From the NCBI RefSeq assembly GCF_024508665.1, contig NZ_JANINP010000007.1, forward strand, positions 620,001 through 684,000: a DNA stretch of 64,000 nt, in the 5' to 3' direction. Below, piece by piece: positions 10,042 to 18,908 of this stretch. Numbering within the stretch: the stretch's first letter is position 1; every line of letters begins with the position of its first letter. The DNA is from Sphingomonas sp. (lineage in GTDB: Bacteria > Pseudomonadota > Alphaproteobacteria > Sphingomonadales > Sphingomonadaceae). Position numbers and translations under genes: made by a program. Under the pieces are notes generated by a model. It did no database searches and had not been told where the DNA came from. It saw only the letters and a program-made list of their open reading frames with translations.

Positions 10042-11912
10042 AGTCATCATCGAAGCGCGTCCACCTGCGCCAATCGCAGCTCATCACGACCTTTGGTCCC
10101 GGCGCGATGGTCGACCTGCCGACGCGATCCGTCATCATCGGCGGCTTAGACCTGTGGCACATGCGCGAGAGGGGGAGTTGGCAGGCCATCCAGGAACCAC
10201 GAGCGCTCAGCATTCTCGAAAAGGTCTTGAGCGAGAATGGTCGTCTCAAAGAGGGTGCCCACCTGTCTCTGCGATCGCCCCCGGTCGATTGGGGGCGCCA
10301 AACCTTTGGCGAGCCCCCTGGTATCGAGGCAAAGATCTTCCCCGCCTGGTTCGTCACGAGGGATGCAGCGGATGTCGGCGGCGGAGCACGGCGACGGCGG
10401 CTTGTCCGTTGGCGTGACCTAAACCCCAAGGGCGGGCGCGCCGACTTCACCGGTGACGACGGCAAGAGGACGCCGGTCACTCCCATTCGATTCGTGGCCG
10501 GATGCAAAAAGGGCCACATTCAGGACGTCGACTGGAGCTTCGCCGTCCACGGTGCGGGTAAGAAGTGCACAGAGGCGCTTTGGCTGGAGGAGCGCGGCAC
10601 GTCCGGCGATCCTCGATCTACGCGCATCGTTTGCGGATGCGGATCTGCCTTGTCGTTGCACGACGCCCAGGCGCCAGGGCGCTTTGGGAAGTGCCGCGGC
10701 GCCCGGCCTTGGCTCGACGGGCGAGAACCGGAAGGGTGCACTGAAGATCTTCGCTTCCTAACTCGAACGGCCACCAACGCCTACTTCCCGCAGGTTCTGA
10801 CAGTGATCTCCCTTCCGTCGGCGGAGGACGAGCTGACGCGCCTTGTTGAGGCCCACCTCTCCATTCTGGCGCGAGCCGCCGATCCAGCCGGCATCGGGAT
10901 GGCACGATCCTTCAACGACGCTGTTCGTGCTGCCCTCGAAGGGTACAGCGACGACGATGTCTTCGCCCGCGTCCAGCAGCTCCAGGCCGTGCAGCGGCAG
11001 AATCTCGAGAAGGCGCCTAAGGTCGCCGAATTCGAGCTGCTGGCTTCAGACCTCCCCGTCATTGGTGCCAACACTCCCGATTCAAAGCTGTTCGCAGAGA
11101 CACTGCCCCGCGGAGCGTGGGGCGGCGAAGATCCGCGGCTGGCGCCGATTGCCTCTGTCGTGGCCGTCCACCGGCTGCGGGAGGTGGCATGTCTCTACGG
11201 CTTCACCCGCTTCGAGGCAGCGCCCACGTCGATCGATGGCGACCTTGAGGAGCTGTATCTGGCTGTCGAAGGCGCGGCATTGGCGAGTGAGCTCGAATGG
11301 CTGCCTGCAATCGAACAGCTGGGCGAAGGGATCTTCCTGCGGTTTGACGAGGCGGCACTTACCGATTGGCTCGCTCGTGACGAGGTCAAGCACCGGGTCG
11401 CAGATCTGTCCGCGGGATATCAGGGATGGCGGGCGCACCAGCCGCAAGCGGACCGCCTGCGCTTTCCCAACGGCCCCTATTACATGATGCATGCCTTCAG
11501 CCACGCGCTCATGAATGAAATCGCGTTGGAATGCGGCTATCCCTCAACTGCGCTGAAAGAACGCATCTATCCGCTCTACGATGAGGCTGGTGGCGGTCGT
11601 TTTGGTCTCCTGATCTACACTGCGACGGCTGGCAGCCAAGGAACGCTCGGTGGGTTGCTCGCCGTATTGCCGCGCCTGAGTTCGATCATCAACGCGGCAC
11701 TGGATAAGCTCGCCCTCTGCTCAAGTGATCCAATTTGCGCCGAGCACCGCCCGCCCAGCCAGACTGATGAGCGCGCCTTGGCGGGTGCGGCGTGCCATAG
11801 CTGCCTCCTGGTCGCCGAGACGAGCTGCGAGCAGCGCAATCTCTATCTGGATCGGGCGTTGGTCGTGCCATCGATTGCGGTGGAAGGCGCCGCATTGTTC
11901 GAGCAGAGGTGA
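10038..11912 (+). CDS. drmB: DISARM protein DrmB (DUF1998)
   Basis: The protein is 624 residues from GTG 10038, overlapping the drmA stop (GTGA). It begins with RQSQLITTFGPGAMVDLP, an N terminus I associate with DrmB, and ends with a DUF1998 region that includes the Cys/His cluster CSSDPICAEH, ACHSCLL and SCEQRN (about residues 560-605), probably binding zinc. DrmB is a core DISARM subunit that partners DrmA. Canonical class 1 loci carry a short phospholipase D gene, drmC, next. Here the coding strand ends and a convergent operon begins 82 bases later. Confidence 0.9.
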   Translation: MKSSSKRVHLRQSQLITTFGPGAMVDLPTRSVIIGGLDLWHMRERGSWQAIQEPRALSILEKVLSENGRLKEGAHLSLRSPPVDWGRQTFGEPPGIEAKIFPAWFVTRDAADVGGGARRRRLVRWRDLNPKGGRADFTGDDGKRTPVTPIRFVAGCKKGHIQDVDWSFAVHGAGKKCTEALWLEERGTSGDPRSTRIVCGCGSALSLHDAQAPGRFGKCRGARPWLDGREPEGCTEDLRFLTRTATNAYFPQVLTVISLPSAEDELTRLVEAHLSILARAADPAGIGMARSFNDAVRAALEGYSDDDVFARVQQLQAVQRQNLEKAPKVAEFELLASDLPVIGANTPDSKLFAETLPRGAWGGEDPRLAPIASVVAVHRLREVACLYGFTRFEAAPTSIDGDLEELYLAVEGAALASELEWLPAIEQLGEGIFLRFDEAALTDWLARDEVKHRVADLSAGYQGWRAHQPQADRLRFPNGPYYMMHAFSHALMNEIALECGYPSTALKERIYPLYDEAGGGRFGLLIYTATAGSQGTLGGLLAVLPRLSSIINAALDKLALCSSDPICAEHRPPSQTDERALAGAACHSCLLVAETSCEQRNLYLDRALVVPSIAVEGAALFEQR

Positions 11913-11994
11913 TCTCGCTGAGTCCCCGGGTCAGGTCTCGGGCTGCGTCATAGCCACAGCCCATGGGGTCCACGCATTGCGCTTCGTACCGCTT

Positions 11995-14900
11995 TTAAGG
12001 GCGCAGGCGGATCTGTAGTCCCTCGAAGGCGGTCGCGTCGGCTCCCTCGCCCAACAGGCGCACCAAGTGAGCGAGGAGGTCGTCCTGCCGCGGCTGCCCG
12101 AACGCGAGGCGGTAGACGGTCAGGCTCCGCTTTAGCCAGGCGAGCCGTGTCACCTCGCGACTGAACGGAAGCATCGGCACCCGCCGCTCGACCTTAGTCG
12201 GGCCCTCGTAGATCCAATAGGGAACGAGTTCGTCCCGACTCCGGGTCGCGCGCCGCGCTGCCTCGAACATCGCGGCCCACGGATCGGCCGGCGGCTTTCG
12301 GCCCTCGCGAACAGCGTCGGCGTGGGCAGCGGCGACGTTCAGCCGCACCGCATGCCCCTTGAAGCGGTGCACGCGCCCCTCGCGTTGTTCGAGATCCACC
12401 GGGTTGCTGGGCAGGTTCCAGTGGTACACGCGGTGGCAGTAAGGATGAAAGTCGAGCCCTTCCTGCCCAATCGAGGTTGTGGCGAGCACGAAAGGGCGGA
12501 ACGGCGAGTTAAAGGCCTCTCGGACGCTTCCGAGCCGGACCGCGCCGCCCTCCTCGTCCTTGAGCTCGGCAAGGCGCATAGCGAAGCGGCCTCGCATCCT
12601 AATGGGGCTCCGAAACACGATGCGACCGTTTTCCACACCGACGTCGTCGAGCTCGATCTGAGATGGGCGGATCGAGAGCGCGTTCGCCATCGCCTTGGCC
12701 ACGCCGCCGATCCGCTCGGCGGGCGCCGCGGCGGCTAACCCCTCTCCTTCCAGGAGGTAGTGCGCGTATTCGTCGAGCACGGCCTGCAGGTTGTGGGTCG
12801 CGCAATGGGTGAGCACGGAGCGCCAGTAATGCTCCTCGCTCTCCTGCCTCAGCAGCGCAATGGCCTCATGTTGATTGAACAGCGTGCGGAAGCCCCAACC
12901 GACCTGGGCTGCAGCTTCGAGCAGCACGGGGTCGTCCCAGGCGACCTCCGGGGCGATGCGGCGCAGCGCCCGGACAGCGCATACCGCCGGGCTTCCGAGC
13001 GCAATGTCGGTGAGCAGATCGAGCGCTGCGCCCTCGGTCGGGACCGGGGCGCCGGCGGCCGACGCACGCAGGAGTTCCCCAAGATGCTCTCTGAATCCAG
13101 CCTCGCCGCCGGTCCAGGCGAATGCGCCGCCGTCCGCCAACCAGCCGTACGCCTTCGTTTTCAAGGCCGCGTCGACCGATGCGGGAAGGGACCACTCCCA
13201 GTCACGTGAACCGCTCGGCTCCTCCGCAGCAGTGCAGGCCAGGCCCTTGAGCGCGTCCGCCAGTTTTTCCCTAACGGAACGGCGCGCGTCCTCAAACGAA
13301 GGACGCTCAACGGCGCCGGCGAAAATCGCGAGCGGGTCGCCCAATCTGGCCAGCGTGGGTGACGGATAGAGGAGATTGAGCGTCCTGAGCGCCCCCGGCC
13401 GGCCACGCTCGAGCTTGAACTGAAGCGGGCGCCGGCGCGTTGCCTCGGAATAAGATCCAGCTGCGGCGGCGCCCATCCGACGCTCCGCCTCGTAGGAGAT
13501 CAGCGCCGCCAACGCGTCGGGCACCATCTGCCACTCGGAGAACACCAGCGCCTTGGTCTCAGATACGCCGCTCGGCGAGGGACCATAATAAGGGAGGGCC
13601 GGCGGGATCCATAGCTGCTGGTGCAGATTGGCGTCGAACAGGTCCGACATCAGTGCGCGGAGCCGGCCGTTGCCTGCCTCGATCCGATGGTAAGCCTCGA
13701 TCGCGTCCCTGTGGATCGAGTGGCGCTCCGCCTCTGCGAGCGCGTCGAGAAGAGCCGGGTCGGGCTTCTCCGAGAGCTCTTTCAGCCGGCGCTTAAGCGT
13801 GTAGTCGCGCATGAAGTTTAGGAGGTAGGGCGCAGATTTCCAATATTCGGTGATACCAGGCGCATCCGCGGCTCGCGCGACCTTCGACACCGCTGCGGCA
13901 TGATGGAGGTCCGCCGGCGCTATCTCCGCCACCACGATTGTCTCGGTGAGCATCGAGTCTCTCTCGCTCGTGCTGTCCACGCGCTCCGTGCGGCTCATCA
14001 CGCGCCGCAGCCTGCGCTCGATGTCACCTCGCGCCCGGCGGGCGGCGCGCGTGCTGACCGGCAGTTGCTGTAGAAAGCGGCGGAACCGCCTCATCTCCAG
14101 ATCCAGCTCGGCCGCAACTTCCGCTGCCTTACCGCGACCATGGAGGAAGCCGATGGTGTGGAGGAAGTCGGCGTAATGGTCGCCATCGTCAGGTGCGTCG
14201 TCCGACAGCGTCAACATCTTGTAGGGAGTCGCGGAAAGCAGGAGCGTCCGCGCGCCGGTGCTCTCGTCGCCGTATTCGAACAATGAGCGCGCAAGCTCGG
14301 CGGCGTCGCCGTCGCCCTGCAACAGCGCGCGGAAGCGCTGAAACTCGTCGAGTATGATGAGGTCAGGCTTGAGGGCGCTCACACAGGCGTGCGAAAGGAG
14401 CTTTCTGAGTTCGCCGACAAGTGCGTTTCGCGCTGCCACGGCCGCGTCCGGATAGCTTGGTCGACGGCGGGCGAACAGTCGACAGACCTCGTTCAAAGAC
14501 TCGAGAAGCTGTTCGCTATCTTGAACTCCCTTCCGGAAGCGGCGCACGATGACCTGGTCGATCCCCTCGAGCGACATCTGCCGGACATGCCAGTCCCAGT
14601 TGCCGTTACCGGCACCTACCTGCAGCGCGTTCCGGAGCGGCGTGAAGCGCGCAAACGGCTCCATTAGGCGCACCAGCAGCGCGCGCTCGTCGATGACGCC
14701 TGTGGTCGAGCGGAGGTTGAACGTTGTGTTCGGCGTGAGGCTGATGAAGTTCACTTTGTTCGATCGGAGGGAGTCATCACCCCGCAGCTGCAGCGGCACG
14801 AGGGTGATACGCGTCGGCAGCGCGAGCGCCTGCTTCCCAAGCACATTCAATTTATTGAGGTTCTGCCCCGCGATTGCCTGATTGGAGCAAATGTAGAGGA

Positions 14901-15117
14901 TGTCGATGCGCTTGGCCTCGGGCCAGAGCTTCTCAATCGTCTTGGCGATGAGGCCGCGCGCCACCATCGTCTTGCCCAACCCGACCTCGTCCGCGACGAG
15001 GAAGTGCCTGATCTGATCCGGCCCGTGGAGGCGGTCGAACACGTAGTCCACGGTCCTGCGCTGGAATCGCTTCAGCTGCGCGAGCGCCGGCGCCGCGTTG
15101 AACGGTTCACCGTGCAT
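11995..15117 (-). CDS. SNF2/SSL2-like helicase of the DUF6361-PLD-helicase operon
   Basis: The protein is 1040 residues. Motifs: Walker A DEVGLGKT at 43-50, Walker B DEFQ at 257-260, motif III SATPY at 295-299, and a C-terminal RecA lobe with ATTSIGQEGLDF at about 879-890 and QREGRVHR at about 911-918. A long, poorly recognisable insert of several hundred residues separates the two lobes. ATG 15117 was preferred to GTG 15129 because GGAG lies six bases upstream; the start overlaps the end of the phospholipase-like gene by 11 bases. It is the third gene of the operon. It presumably translocates on nucleic acid and delivers it to the PLD-like partner, by analogy with other helicase-PLD systems. 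Confidence 0.8.
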   Translation of the reverse strand: MHGEPFNAAPALAQLKRFQRRTVDYVFDRLHGPDQIRHFLVADEVGLGKTMVARGLIAKTIEKLWPEAKRIDILYICSNQAIAGQNLNKLNVLGKQALALPTRITLVPLQLRGDDSLRSNKVNFISLTPNTTFNLRSTTGVIDERALLVRLMEPFARFTPLRNALQVGAGNGNWDWHVRQMSLEGIDQVIVRRFRKGVQDSEQLLESLNEVCRLFARRRPSYPDAAVAARNALVGELRKLLSHACVSALKPDLIILDEFQRFRALLQGDGDAAELARSLFEYGDESTGARTLLLSATPYKMLTLSDDAPDDGDHYADFLHTIGFLHGRGKAAEVAAELDLEMRRFRRFLQQLPVSTRAARRARGDIERRLRRVMSRTERVDSTSERDSMLTETIVVAEIAPADLHHAAAVSKVARAADAPGITEYWKSAPYLLNFMRDYTLKRRLKELSEKPDPALLDALAEAERHSIHRDAIEAYHRIEAGNGRLRALMSDLFDANLHQQLWIPPALPYYGPSPSGVSETKALVFSEWQMVPDALAALISYEAERRMGAAAAGSYSEATRRRPLQFKLERGRPGALRTLNLLYPSPTLARLGDPLAIFAGAVERPSFEDARRSVREKLADALKGLACTAAEEPSGSRDWEWSLPASVDAALKTKAYGWLADGGAFAWTGGEAGFREHLGELLRASAAGAPVPTEGAALDLLTDIALGSPAVCAVRALRRIAPEVAWDDPVLLEAAAQVGWGFRTLFNQHEAIALLRQESEEHYWRSVLTHCATHNLQAVLDEYAHYLLEGEGLAAAAPAERIGGVAKAMANALSIRPSQIELDDVGVENGRIVFRSPIRMRGRFAMRLAELKDEEGGAVRLGSVREAFNSPFRPFVLATTSIGQEGLDFHPYCHRVYHWNLPSNPVDLEQREGRVHRFKGHAVRLNVAAAHADAVREGRKPPADPWAAMFEAARRATRSRDELVPYWIYEGPTKVERRVPMLPFSREVTRLAWLKRSLTVYRLAFGQPRQDDLLAHLVRLLGEGADATAFEGLQIRLRP

Positions 15118-16963
15118 CGGCCGCTCCACTCAGGGCGGCCCTGAACACCTGCCAGAGCGAAAGGAATTCGTCCGGCACACCCTGCTCGCCTGTTGCGCCG
15201 CTCGCCTCCAGCCGCGCCACAAGTCGCTCGACGGCTTCGAGCCGCCCGTCGTCCGCGCAGAGAGATCGGATTAGGTCCTCCAACAGAGGCTCGTCGTCCG
15301 CTCCAGCGCCCCAGTCCTTGCCCGCGGCACCCTCGTTCGCAGCAAGCGCGGCGCCCAGCGGGTCCCCTAGTTCCGCCAACAGCAGCCGGAGGTAGCGCAA
15401 GAATGTCTCGCGGCTGTTGATAACCCACTTCAGGATGGCGCCGTCGCGCTCGGCTGGCATGCCATCAACCGGCACACCGGTGCTGAAGAGTTCCGTTCGC
15501 CCAGTCTCGGACTCAGTAATCTCGATTGCCAGGAAGCGCGTGACGTCTACGAGTGCAACCTCTCCCAAGTCGAGGACGCAGCCGGATCGAATGGCATCGA
15601 GCGCATCGCGATGATGCCCTTCTCCCAAGGTGATCAGCCAGACACGGATGCGCCCGATGCGGCCGACCTCCAGACCCCCTTCTGGAGGGACCAGCCACAT
15701 CCGCCACCGAGCGTCTCCTTCCTCGTTCACCGCCTCGCAACGAAGGCGCAGTCCGCCTCGCGCCAAGACACGCCGGGCGTCGAGCAGCGCCCGTTCGGCC
15801 GAGATGTCGGTCGACTTTGGCTTCGCGACCTCCCCACGCTCGAAGGGGCGGGTCAGACGGCCAAAGCCACTCACTCCTAATATGTCGTCGATGCCGCCTA
15901 ATCGCGAGCGCATGCCATGCAGAGTTGCGAACACCTCCACGTTGACGGTTGGCTTCCGGCCGGCCGCGAGAAGCGCAGCGCCCGTGGCGTTGCCGGAACC
16001 AAGCGTCAGTCGCGTCCGCCAGCCTTGCTCCTGAATATAGATCTTCGCGTGCAGACCCCGTTGCTCTCCGGCTCGGGTCTCCTCGCCGTCCTCACTCTCT
16101 GCGAGCTCATCGAGCACGGCAACTCGCTCGAACTGGTCCAACGTTTCATCGTCGACGCAGACAAGTTGGTCGGGCCGGCTGATCAGGATCGGCCGTTCAC
16201 CGGCCAAGCTGGCAAGATGGTCTAGTGCCGCGCCATCGCAGAATGGCGATACGACGGCGATGCGCCTGCTCGGCTCCGGCGTCCACCTCGATCGCCCGAT
16301 GCCGTTCACCGCAAACGTCACCTCGTCGCAGTTTTCGGGCGGCTCCCAGCGGGTGTGACTTAGATCCTCAGCGATTTCCGCCGTCAGCATGCGACGATGC
16401 TCGTCGACCTCGCCCACGGTCATCGTCGGCAGTGCGGCCACGAGGTTCCGCAGTGGTCGATTACTTGCGACGGGCCTCCTTCCGCGCTCACCGTCCAAGC
16501 GGACGATAGCGTCCCAGGATCTGTCACGGGTCAGATTGCGCGAAAGGATTAGCAACCGCATGAGGGTCGGTCCCTCGCCTTGAAGCGGCCGGAAACGAAG
16601 CGCCCAGAGCTTCGGGTGAAAACTCCCTCCGCCTAGAGCTTCAACCTCGACAATCACCCGTTCCAGCAGCGAGGAGAGTCGGTTGCCCGGGCCGTGTTCG
16701 GCGTGAATCTGCCCGGCGTCCACATAGACCGCCAGCTTGCCGGCTATGCGCTCGGTGCCCTCGAGCAGCGCAATCGGATGGCTAAGGATCTCGTCGCGGT
16801 TCTCTGCGGCGAACAGCGCGAGACTTACGGGGACTGCCAGGGCAGTGGCAAAGTCCAGTGAGAAGGTCGTCGCGATGCCGCCGTCGAAACGATAGCCAAG
16901 CGGCGCCTGAAGGCTTTCTCCGTAGAGCAGCCGCGTCTCTGGATCGAGCGTAGATCTAGCCAC
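15107..16963 (-). CDS. Phospholipase D-like nuclease-superfamily protein with two HxK motifs
   Basis: The protein is 618 residues from GTG 16963, overlapping the DUF6361 stop by 8 bases. Two half-sites of the PLD superfamily are visible: FHPK (His116, Lys118) followed by LSRN (141-143), and LHAKIY (His305, Lys307) followed by GSGN (322-325). Two half-sites fit a single-chain PLD active site. The C-terminal 290 residues are unassigned. It is much longer than the short DISARM DrmC. In this setting the PLD fold is more likely a nuclease than a lipase; that is inference. The frame stays open to 17242 inside the upstream gene, but that extension looks non-coding. Confidence 0.75.
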   Translation of the reverse strand: MARSTLDPETRLLYGESLQAPLGYRFDGGIATTFSLDFATALAVPVSLALFAAENRDEILSHPIALLEGTERIAGKLAVYVDAGQIHAEHGPGNRLSSLLERVIVEVEALGGGSFHPKLWALRFRPLQGEGPTLMRLLILSRNLTRDRSWDAIVRLDGERGRRPVASNRPLRNLVAALPTMTVGEVDEHRRMLTAEIAEDLSHTRWEPPENCDEVTFAVNGIGRSRWTPEPSRRIAVVSPFCDGAALDHLASLAGERPILISRPDQLVCVDDETLDQFERVAVLDELAESEDGEETRAGEQRGLHAKIYIQEQGWRTRLTLGSGNATGAALLAAGRKPTVNVEVFATLHGMRSRLGGIDDILGVSGFGRLTRPFERGEVAKPKSTDISAERALLDARRVLARGGLRLRCEAVNEEGDARWRMWLVPPEGGLEVGRIGRIRVWLITLGEGHHRDALDAIRSGCVLDLGEVALVDVTRFLAIEITESETGRTELFSTGVPVDGMPAERDGAILKWVINSRETFLRYLRLLLAELGDPLGAALAANEGAAGKDWGAGADDEPLLEDLIRSLCADDGRLEAVERLVARLEASGATGEQGVPDEFLSLWQVFRAALSGAADAR

Positions 16964-18131
16964 GCGCGAGATCCTGCAGGTGGCGACGGGCCTGCGGCCA
17001 GCGGAATTGCAGTCGGTACGCGCCGGACGAACCCTGCCATCGGTCGCGCGCCGCCCGGTTAGCAAATCGTGACTGGGGCCCCTTAAGTCGCCGCTCTCGC
17101 GTGACGATCGCACCGTCGGCCTGCGCTCGGCCCCGCGCGAGTCCTCGTCTTGTCCGAAGCAGGTCCACCCACTGCGTAACAAACCTTCTCGTCGGCTCGA
17201 GTATCTGGTGGGCGGGGTGGCGAATCTCGGCCCAGAAGTCATCTAACGACCAGTTGCGCAGTCGGGCAGCATCGAAAGCTTCTCGCCACCGATCGAGTTG
17301 TCCTTCGTAGCGGTCGACCCATTGTTCGTTGTTACGTAGCTCGCTGAGCAGCAAGTTGTAGAGGAGGGATGCGCCGTGCATGGCCTCGGAGAAGATCTCC
17401 GCGTGGAGAATAAGCCGGCGGACGCGGCCTGGAAAGTCCGCGAGGTGCGGGTGCGTCCAGACATCATCCGCATCTGCCCGATCGCCGCGGCCCGCCAAAA
17501 ACGCCAGAAGGCTATCGGGATTGCTGTCGACGAGCCGATCTACGATGAATGCGGCTTCATGGTCCTCAAGTTCGAAGGTTGTGATTTTCAGCAGATCTGT
17601 AGGAGGGTCGGGCAGGCGCGAGTGCCATGCTGAGACCGCACGACCACCGGCACCATGATCGTCATTCGGATGATCCTTCGCGGGCACATTCCGCCAAGCG
17701 GGTAGCGAGGCGATGTAGGCCTCGATTGAGCCTGGGAACCGCCGGATCCCCCAGTTGCCCAGGCCTGACCAGTACACGCTCGCCGGTAATCTCTTCAGCT
17801 TCGGCCCGGCGTTCACCCCAATGACGCCATTGTTCTGCTTTCCGGCGACGAGAGCGTCGCGGAGCCTTATCTGGTCCACCCGTGCCTGCGCCACGATTTC
17901 GCGCGTGTCGCGTCGGCCGTGAAGGCCGGAGAAAATCCATGGGATGAAGAGCATGTAGCGCAGGCGCGTTTGAATGGTACTCGTGCCAGGGAAGAGGTGA
18001 TCTGAGATTGAGTCGCGGATGGCACCGAGCCCGAGTTCGTCGCGGGTGTCCTGCTCGGTGAACAACTGCATGAGGCGCTGCGCTCGCTCACGCTCCGCCT
18101 CGTCGAAATCAACCCACGCGATTGCCGACAC
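16956..18131 (-). CDS. DUF6361 family protein, first gene of the minus-strand operon
   Basis: The protein is 391 residues from GTG 18131, with a purine-rich ribosome-binding site (AAAGGGGG at about 18139-18146). The N terminus has the signature I associate with DUF6361: a WVDFDEAER start, EQDTRDELGLGAIRD, and LFPGTSTIQTRLRY at 46-59. No enzymatic motif is evident. Its function is unknown. As the lead gene of a coupled helicase/PLD operon it could be the sensor, the specificity factor or an assembly scaffold. Homologues are recalled beside helicase and PLD genes elsewhere, which needs a neighbourhood search to confirm. Confidence 0.75.
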   Translation of the reverse strand: MSAIAWVDFDEAERERAQRLMQLFTEQDTRDELGLGAIRDSISDHLFPGTSTIQTRLRYMLFIPWIFSGLHGRRDTREIVAQARVDQIRLRDALVAGKQNNGVIGVNAGPKLKRLPASVYWSGLGNWGIRRFPGSIEAYIASLPAWRNVPAKDHPNDDHGAGGRAVSAWHSRLPDPPTDLLKITTFELEDHEAAFIVDRLVDSNPDSLLAFLAGRGDRADADDVWTHPHLADFPGRVRRLILHAEIFSEAMHGASLLYNLLLSELRNNEQWVDRYEGQLDRWREAFDAARLRNWSLDDFWAEIRHPAHQILEPTRRFVTQWVDLLRTRRGLARGRAQADGAIVTRERRLKGPQSRFANRAARDRWQGSSGAYRLQFRWPQARRHLQDLARG

Positions 18132-18908
18132 CCGACGCCCCCTTTCTTATTTGGTACCAAGAGGATGGTCCGGTGCATATGGTAGAGCATCCGAACCGGC
18201 CCCCGGTCCGGTGGTCTGTTGTGCTGCGACTTCGCTGAAGAAACAGTATCGGCGACATAGCCAGCATTGGTCTCGGATCGTGCATTCCCTTCGACCGATG
18301 TCAATTGGCCTGCTGAAGATCCGAGAGCTTGAGAGCCCCCCCCCCCGGGTCGCGAGAAAGAGCGGCATCTACTCCCACTTTTCGCCGTCATCTGTTGGGG
18401 GGGGCAACAGTCGAAGTCCGATCAGAGATGAAGGTGAGTTAACCGGCCGAACGATAGGCGCCTTGCGACGGGACCGTAGCCTTTTTCGCTTGGAGGGGGC
18501 TGCGGTCTAGGTCCAGATTGCGTCCACGCACCCTGGGCTGCGGACGAACCGGGCTGCGGACGAGAGGCAGAGATTTAATGCCGGCACCTGACGAGAGTAG
18601 CGCAACCTCGGTGAGCACCTATTCGATCAGATTACTGGCTGAGCATGAACGCCCGGCCACTTTCAGGAACATCAGCAACAAAGCTAATTGACCGCGTTGA
18701 CGGCGCAAAGCGGGCACGGTCGTAACCCGCAGCTGTCGTCGCGCACTGCAGGCTAAAGTGGCACTCGCCGCCGCTTGCGGCTGCGCCTCGAGTTGCACAG
18801 CCCACGACCATGACCATTCCCCGGCGCTCGGGAGCCGCATACCGGTCGGCGACGCGCGCAGCTTCTGGAACGTGTTCGGCTGCGGCTGCTGGGCAGTCTG
18901 ACGCGCCG
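18132..18908. other. 777-bp intergenic tract without a convincing gene
   Basis: Both flanking genes lie on the minus strand, so this tract must hold the promoter of the DUF6361 operon. Open frames of 60-163 residues exist but lack start signals and protein-like composition. Visible features are an 11-base C run at 18336-18346; an 8-base G run at 18397-18404 flanked by CTGTT and CAACAG so that it can form a stem with a G-rich loop; and a 13-base direct repeat GGGCTGCGGACGA at 18535 and 18551. It may be a decayed gene or may hold a small RNA. Confidence 0.4.
18151..18160. promoter_or_regulatory. Perfect palindrome upstream of the DUF6361 operon
   Basis: TTGGTACCAA is a perfect 10-base palindrome 20 bases upstream of the DUF6361 GTG and just beyond its ribosome-binding site. 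The position suits an operator or an mRNA leader element. I cannot pick a convincing -35/-10 pair beside it. Confidence 0.3.

Noticed and set aside
16964..17242. N-terminal extension of the PLD-like frame into the DUF6361 gene
   Set aside because: The extension is arginine- and serine-rich, low quality, and would overlap the upstream coding sequence; GTG 16963 with an 8-base overlap fits better.
18336..18346. C11 run as a phase-variable tract in a gene
   Set aside because: It is not inside any supported coding sequence.
18019..18510. A 163-residue plus-strand open frame spanning the DUF6361 start and the intergenic tract
   Set aside because: It is antisense to the DUF6361 gene in its first part and has no start signal or recognisable motif.
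18619..18840. Small minus-strand open frames (60-73 residues) in the intergenic tract
   Set aside because: No RBS, low-complexity sequence, and no recognisable fold.
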